Positions 6,605 through 8,057 of a stretch of DNA of 8,057 nucleotides are shown piece after piece (positions within the stretch are counted from its first letter, which is position 1; every line of letters starts with the position of its first letter). The stretch comes from Bacteroidota bacterium. GTDB taxonomy: Bacteria; Bacteroidota; Bacteroidia; Flavobacteriales; Flavobacteriaceae. The notes under the pieces are model-generated. The model was not told where the DNA came from. It was given only the letters and a program-made list of their open reading frames with translations, and searched no databases. The translations under genes were made by a program, and so were the position numbers. The stretch is from NCBI GenBank assembly GCA_021793535.1, contig JAJYSO010000061.1, positions 1 to 8,057 of the forward strand, in the 5' to 3' direction.

Positions 6605-6961
6605 TTACACAATATAGTGTTCTTCCAAAAAATAGTTGACAACTGCTTCTTTCATCATAATGCTCTGCTCTCCGGGTTTTAACGAAGGTAGAGCTGCTAG
6701 GGTCCGATAATGAGGCCATCCTTCCTCATCGTAATAGTCAAACGCATAATACCCCAACGGCTCCAACAATCTGCAAATGGCAATATGCATGAGGTCTATT
6801 TTCTCGTCCTTCTGAAATTTTTGATCAATTCTTCCCAATTCCTGAACGCCGATTAAATAAATGATAGCATCCAAGTCCATCAACTCCCCGTCGGCAAATT
6901 GATCCGACAATTTTTTTTGAAGGGTTTTCCAACGCGATCTTAATTTATCATCTCCTAACAT
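6605..6961 (-). CDS. Small conserved hypothetical protein upstream of pheS
   Basis: I do not recognise a characterised family, though the sequence resembles hypothetical proteins I recall from other flavobacteria. The 118-residue product is small, acidic to neutral and soluble, with no membrane segment or signal peptide and only one Cys (Cys63). It looks mostly helical at the N-terminus (about 1-72, including the pattern DLDAIIYLIGVQELG at 29-43 and DLMHIAICRLLEPLGYY at 56-72). An aromatic, acidic patch follows (YYDEEGWPHY, 76-85), then a helical C-terminus ending FLEEHYIV. It is probably a real gene: a very good promoter ends just before its ATG, codon use resembles pheS, and it sits 24 bp upstream of pheS in the same direction. 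A link to translation or tRNA charging is suggested only by position. Function unknown. Confidence 0.85.
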   Translation of the reverse strand: MLGDDKLRSRWKTLQKKLSDQFADGELMDLDAIIYLIGVQELGRIDQKFQKDEKIDLMHIAICRLLEPLGYYAFDYYDEEGWPHYRTLAALPSLKPGEQSIMMKEAVVNYFLEEHYIV

Positions 6962-6968
6962 ATGGTTG

Positions 6969-7000
6969 CAAAGATAAATATATTACTCTTATTTTTACAA
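6969..7000 (-). promoter_or_regulatory. Strong Bacteroidota-type promoter for the hypothetical gene and pheS
   Basis: On the - strand the -33 element TTG (7000-6998) is followed by exactly 21 bp and then TATCTTTG (6976-6969), a perfect match to TAnnTTTG. Transcription should begin at about 6965-6964, only 3-4 nt before the ATG at 6961. The mRNA would therefore be almost leaderless. No Shine-Dalgarno sequence fits in this space. Confidence 0.8.
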
Positions 7001-7030
7001 CTCAGCATTTCTAAAAACAAAAATAGGCGC

Positions 7031-7042
7031 TCTTGATCAAGA
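7031..7042. repeat. 12-bp perfect palindrome upstream of the cvpA-like gene
   Basis: TCTTGATCAAGA is a perfect 12-bp palindrome centred 25 bp before the ATG at 7062, in the divergent intergenic region. It could be a dimeric regulator site or fold in the leader RNA. One or two such palindromes are expected by chance in 8 kb, so only its location makes it worth listing. Confidence 0.35.
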
Positions 7043-7061
7043 AGCCAAAAAAAGCATTCCC

Positions 7062-7601
7062 ATGGGTATACTTGCCGGATTTGAAAACAGCTTTCAATTC
7101 TCCTTCCTAGATGGGGTCATCGCCTTGATCCTGATTTTTGGTCTTTTTAGAGGATTTCAAAAAGGACTGTTGCTTGAGCTTTTCGGCCTAGTCGGTGCCA
7201 TTTTAGGATTTTATGCAGCGGTTTATGGCGCTACACCTGTAGCCCACCTCCTCGCTCAATATACCACACTCTCCTCACAAACGCTCACCATCATCGCCTT
7301 CATCCTCACCTTTTTGTTGGCCTATCTCGCGCTTAAAATCTTAGGAAGAGTTTTAACGGCAATCTTGAATTTTTTGGCCTTGGGTCTTCTCAACCGACTG
7401 CTGGGCGCAGTGTTTGGACTTTTAAAAACCACTGTTATCCTTTGTGCCTTGCTCTTTCTGGTCTCCTTTTGGCGACCCGTCCCATCTTTTTTAAACGAAG
7501 AAAACAGCAAAACTTCCTTTTTTCTATCCCAATTCCATGCTCTGGAAGGAAAAGTCCTCCCAGTCTTTTATCAGCAGATTAATTGGCCATCAGTGCCTTA
7601 A
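7062..7601 (+). CDS. CvpA family membrane protein
   Basis: The 179-residue protein is strongly hydrophobic, with about four membrane segments (roughly 16-30, 38-58, 74-95 and 113-136) and a short polar C-terminal tail. Two stretches are typical of the CvpA family: the N-terminal LIFGLFRGFQKGLLLELFG (24-42), and GLLNRLLGAVFGLLKTTVI (108-126). The family is named for a gene needed for colicin V production in E. coli. Its molecular role is still poorly defined and is linked to envelope functions. The ATG at 7062 is the first usable start, since the frame has no ATG, GTG or TTG between it and the upstream stop at 6975. The N-terminus is about 8-10 residues longer before the first helix than family members I recall. 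The gene is divergent from the hypothetical-pheS pair and convergent with the cytochrome gene. Confidence 0.88.
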   Translation: MGILAGFENSFQFSFLDGVIALILIFGLFRGFQKGLLLELFGLVGAILGFYAAVYGATPVAHLLAQYTTLSSQTLTIIAFILTFLLAYLALKILGRVLTAILNFLALGLLNRLLGAVFGLLKTTVILCALLFLVSFWRPVPSFLNEENSKTSFFLSQFHALEGKVLPVFYQQINWPSVP

Positions 7602-7640
7602 AAAAACAAGGCTCTTTTACCTCCCAGGTGATGATCGCTC

Positions 7641-8057
7641 TCAATCTTTGGCATGCTCAGAAAAAAGAGAGCCCACTCCTTCCAAGTATTTTTTGGGATT
7701 GGGATTTCCACGGTGACAAGTCACACAAGAGACATCCTGTACTTGCTCCGGTTTAGGATCCGGATAATACGGTTTAAAAAATTGTTCATTGATCTGCGCG
7801 GTCATCTCAATCATCCCTCGAGCAATTAATTTAGGCATTTTTGCATCGTCAGAAAAATTAAGCTTCTCCGGATTGTCCGTCCGGGGGCTGTGGCAGTAAT
7901 CGCAACGTACACCAAGGGATTTTGTGTAACTTTTCATCAACCCCATTAAACTGTCCTTAGTGATGTCTTGTGGCAAAACCTTTAGGTTTTCCCATTCCGA
8001 CTGGGTCTGTAGGTTGTGCTTAACAAGACTTTGGGTGGTAAAGGCATACAAAAAGAA
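7641..8057 (-). CDS. Diheme c-type cytochrome, related to the photosynthetic reaction-centre cytochrome subunit family (partial, 5' end outside window)
   Basis: The frame runs to the window edge, and the only nearby start candidate (a TTG at 8051) lies inside a hydrophobic stretch, so I treat the gene as lacking its 5' end. The 138 visible residues begin FFLYAFTTQS, probably the end of a signal peptide h-region. Two CxxCH heme c sites follow: CDYCH (7890-7904) and CVTCH (7713-7727). Each is preceded by a Met-containing helix (LMGLMKSYTKSLGVR and MPKLIARGMIEM) that could supply the axial Met. This arrangement resembles the fold of the reaction-centre cytochrome subunit, which in non-phototrophic Bacteroidota occurs as small periplasmic diheme proteins of unknown role. 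It is presumably exported and matured by the cytochrome c system. An electron-transfer role is inferred from the hemes; no partner is shown by context. Confidence 0.85.
   Translation of the reverse strand, partial: FFLYAFTTQSLVKHNLQTQSEWENLKVLPQDITKDSLMGLMKSYTKSLGVRCDYCHSPRTDNPEKLNFSDDAKMPKLIARGMIEMTAQINEQFFKPYYPDPKPEQVQDVSCVTCHRGNPNPKKYLEGVGSLFSEHAKD

Noticed and set aside
7610..7674. GGCTCTTTT and AAAAGAGAGCC could pair as a shared terminator for the convergent cvpA-like and cytochrome genes.
   Set aside because: The arms differ by a 2-base insertion, the loop is about 45 nt, and one arm is inside the cytochrome gene. A T run exists for the - strand (7606-7600), but the stem before it is weak, so I do not call a terminator.

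Overview
The window looks like ordinary core chromosome of a member of the Bacteroidota, most likely class Flavobacteriia. Three things point there. The left end carries the tail of an alternative complex III (act) operon running into coxB and coxA. The recognisable promoters fit the Bacteroidota form (TTG, a spacer of about 19-23 bp, then TAnnTTTG). No start codon has a convincing Shine-Dalgarno sequence. Base composition is moderate, and I see no insertion sequences, phage genes, tRNA or rRNA genes, or CRISPR repeats.

Left block (1-3363, + strand): the C-terminal end of actF, then coxB and coxA. ActF belongs to the quinol:cytochrome c oxidoreductase (alternative complex III). CoxB and CoxA form the core of an aa3-type cytochrome c oxidase. 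Together they make one electron route from quinol to oxygen, and in Flavobacterium johnsoniae the two complexes are known to form a supercomplex. A strong 12-bp-stem terminator closes the block right after coxA. Genes for oxidase subunits III and IV are not in the window.

Middle block (3421-5552, + strand): ruvB (Holliday junction branch-migration ATPase) and thiL (thiamine-monophosphate kinase), 17 bp apart and probably co-transcribed from a promoter that almost touches the ruvB start codon. thiL converges with pheS across only 5 bp, and a small hairpin spans both stop codons.

Right block: pheS (phenylalanyl-tRNA synthetase alpha) and a small conserved hypothetical gene lie on the - strand, probably as one transcript. 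Its promoter is the best in the window (TTG-N21-TATCTTTG) and again nearly abuts the start codon. Divergent from it is a CvpA-family membrane protein gene (+). This converges on a diheme c-type cytochrome gene (-) whose 5' end lies beyond the window.

I found no convincing new system. The points most worth checking are the probable near-leaderless promoters, the unusual CuA region of CoxB (a Lys in the CxExC position and a 75-residue His-to-Cys spacing), an 11-bp direct repeat bracketing the coxB-coxA junction, the possibly overlapping divergent promoters near 6966-7000, and the uncharacterised 118-residue protein upstream of pheS.
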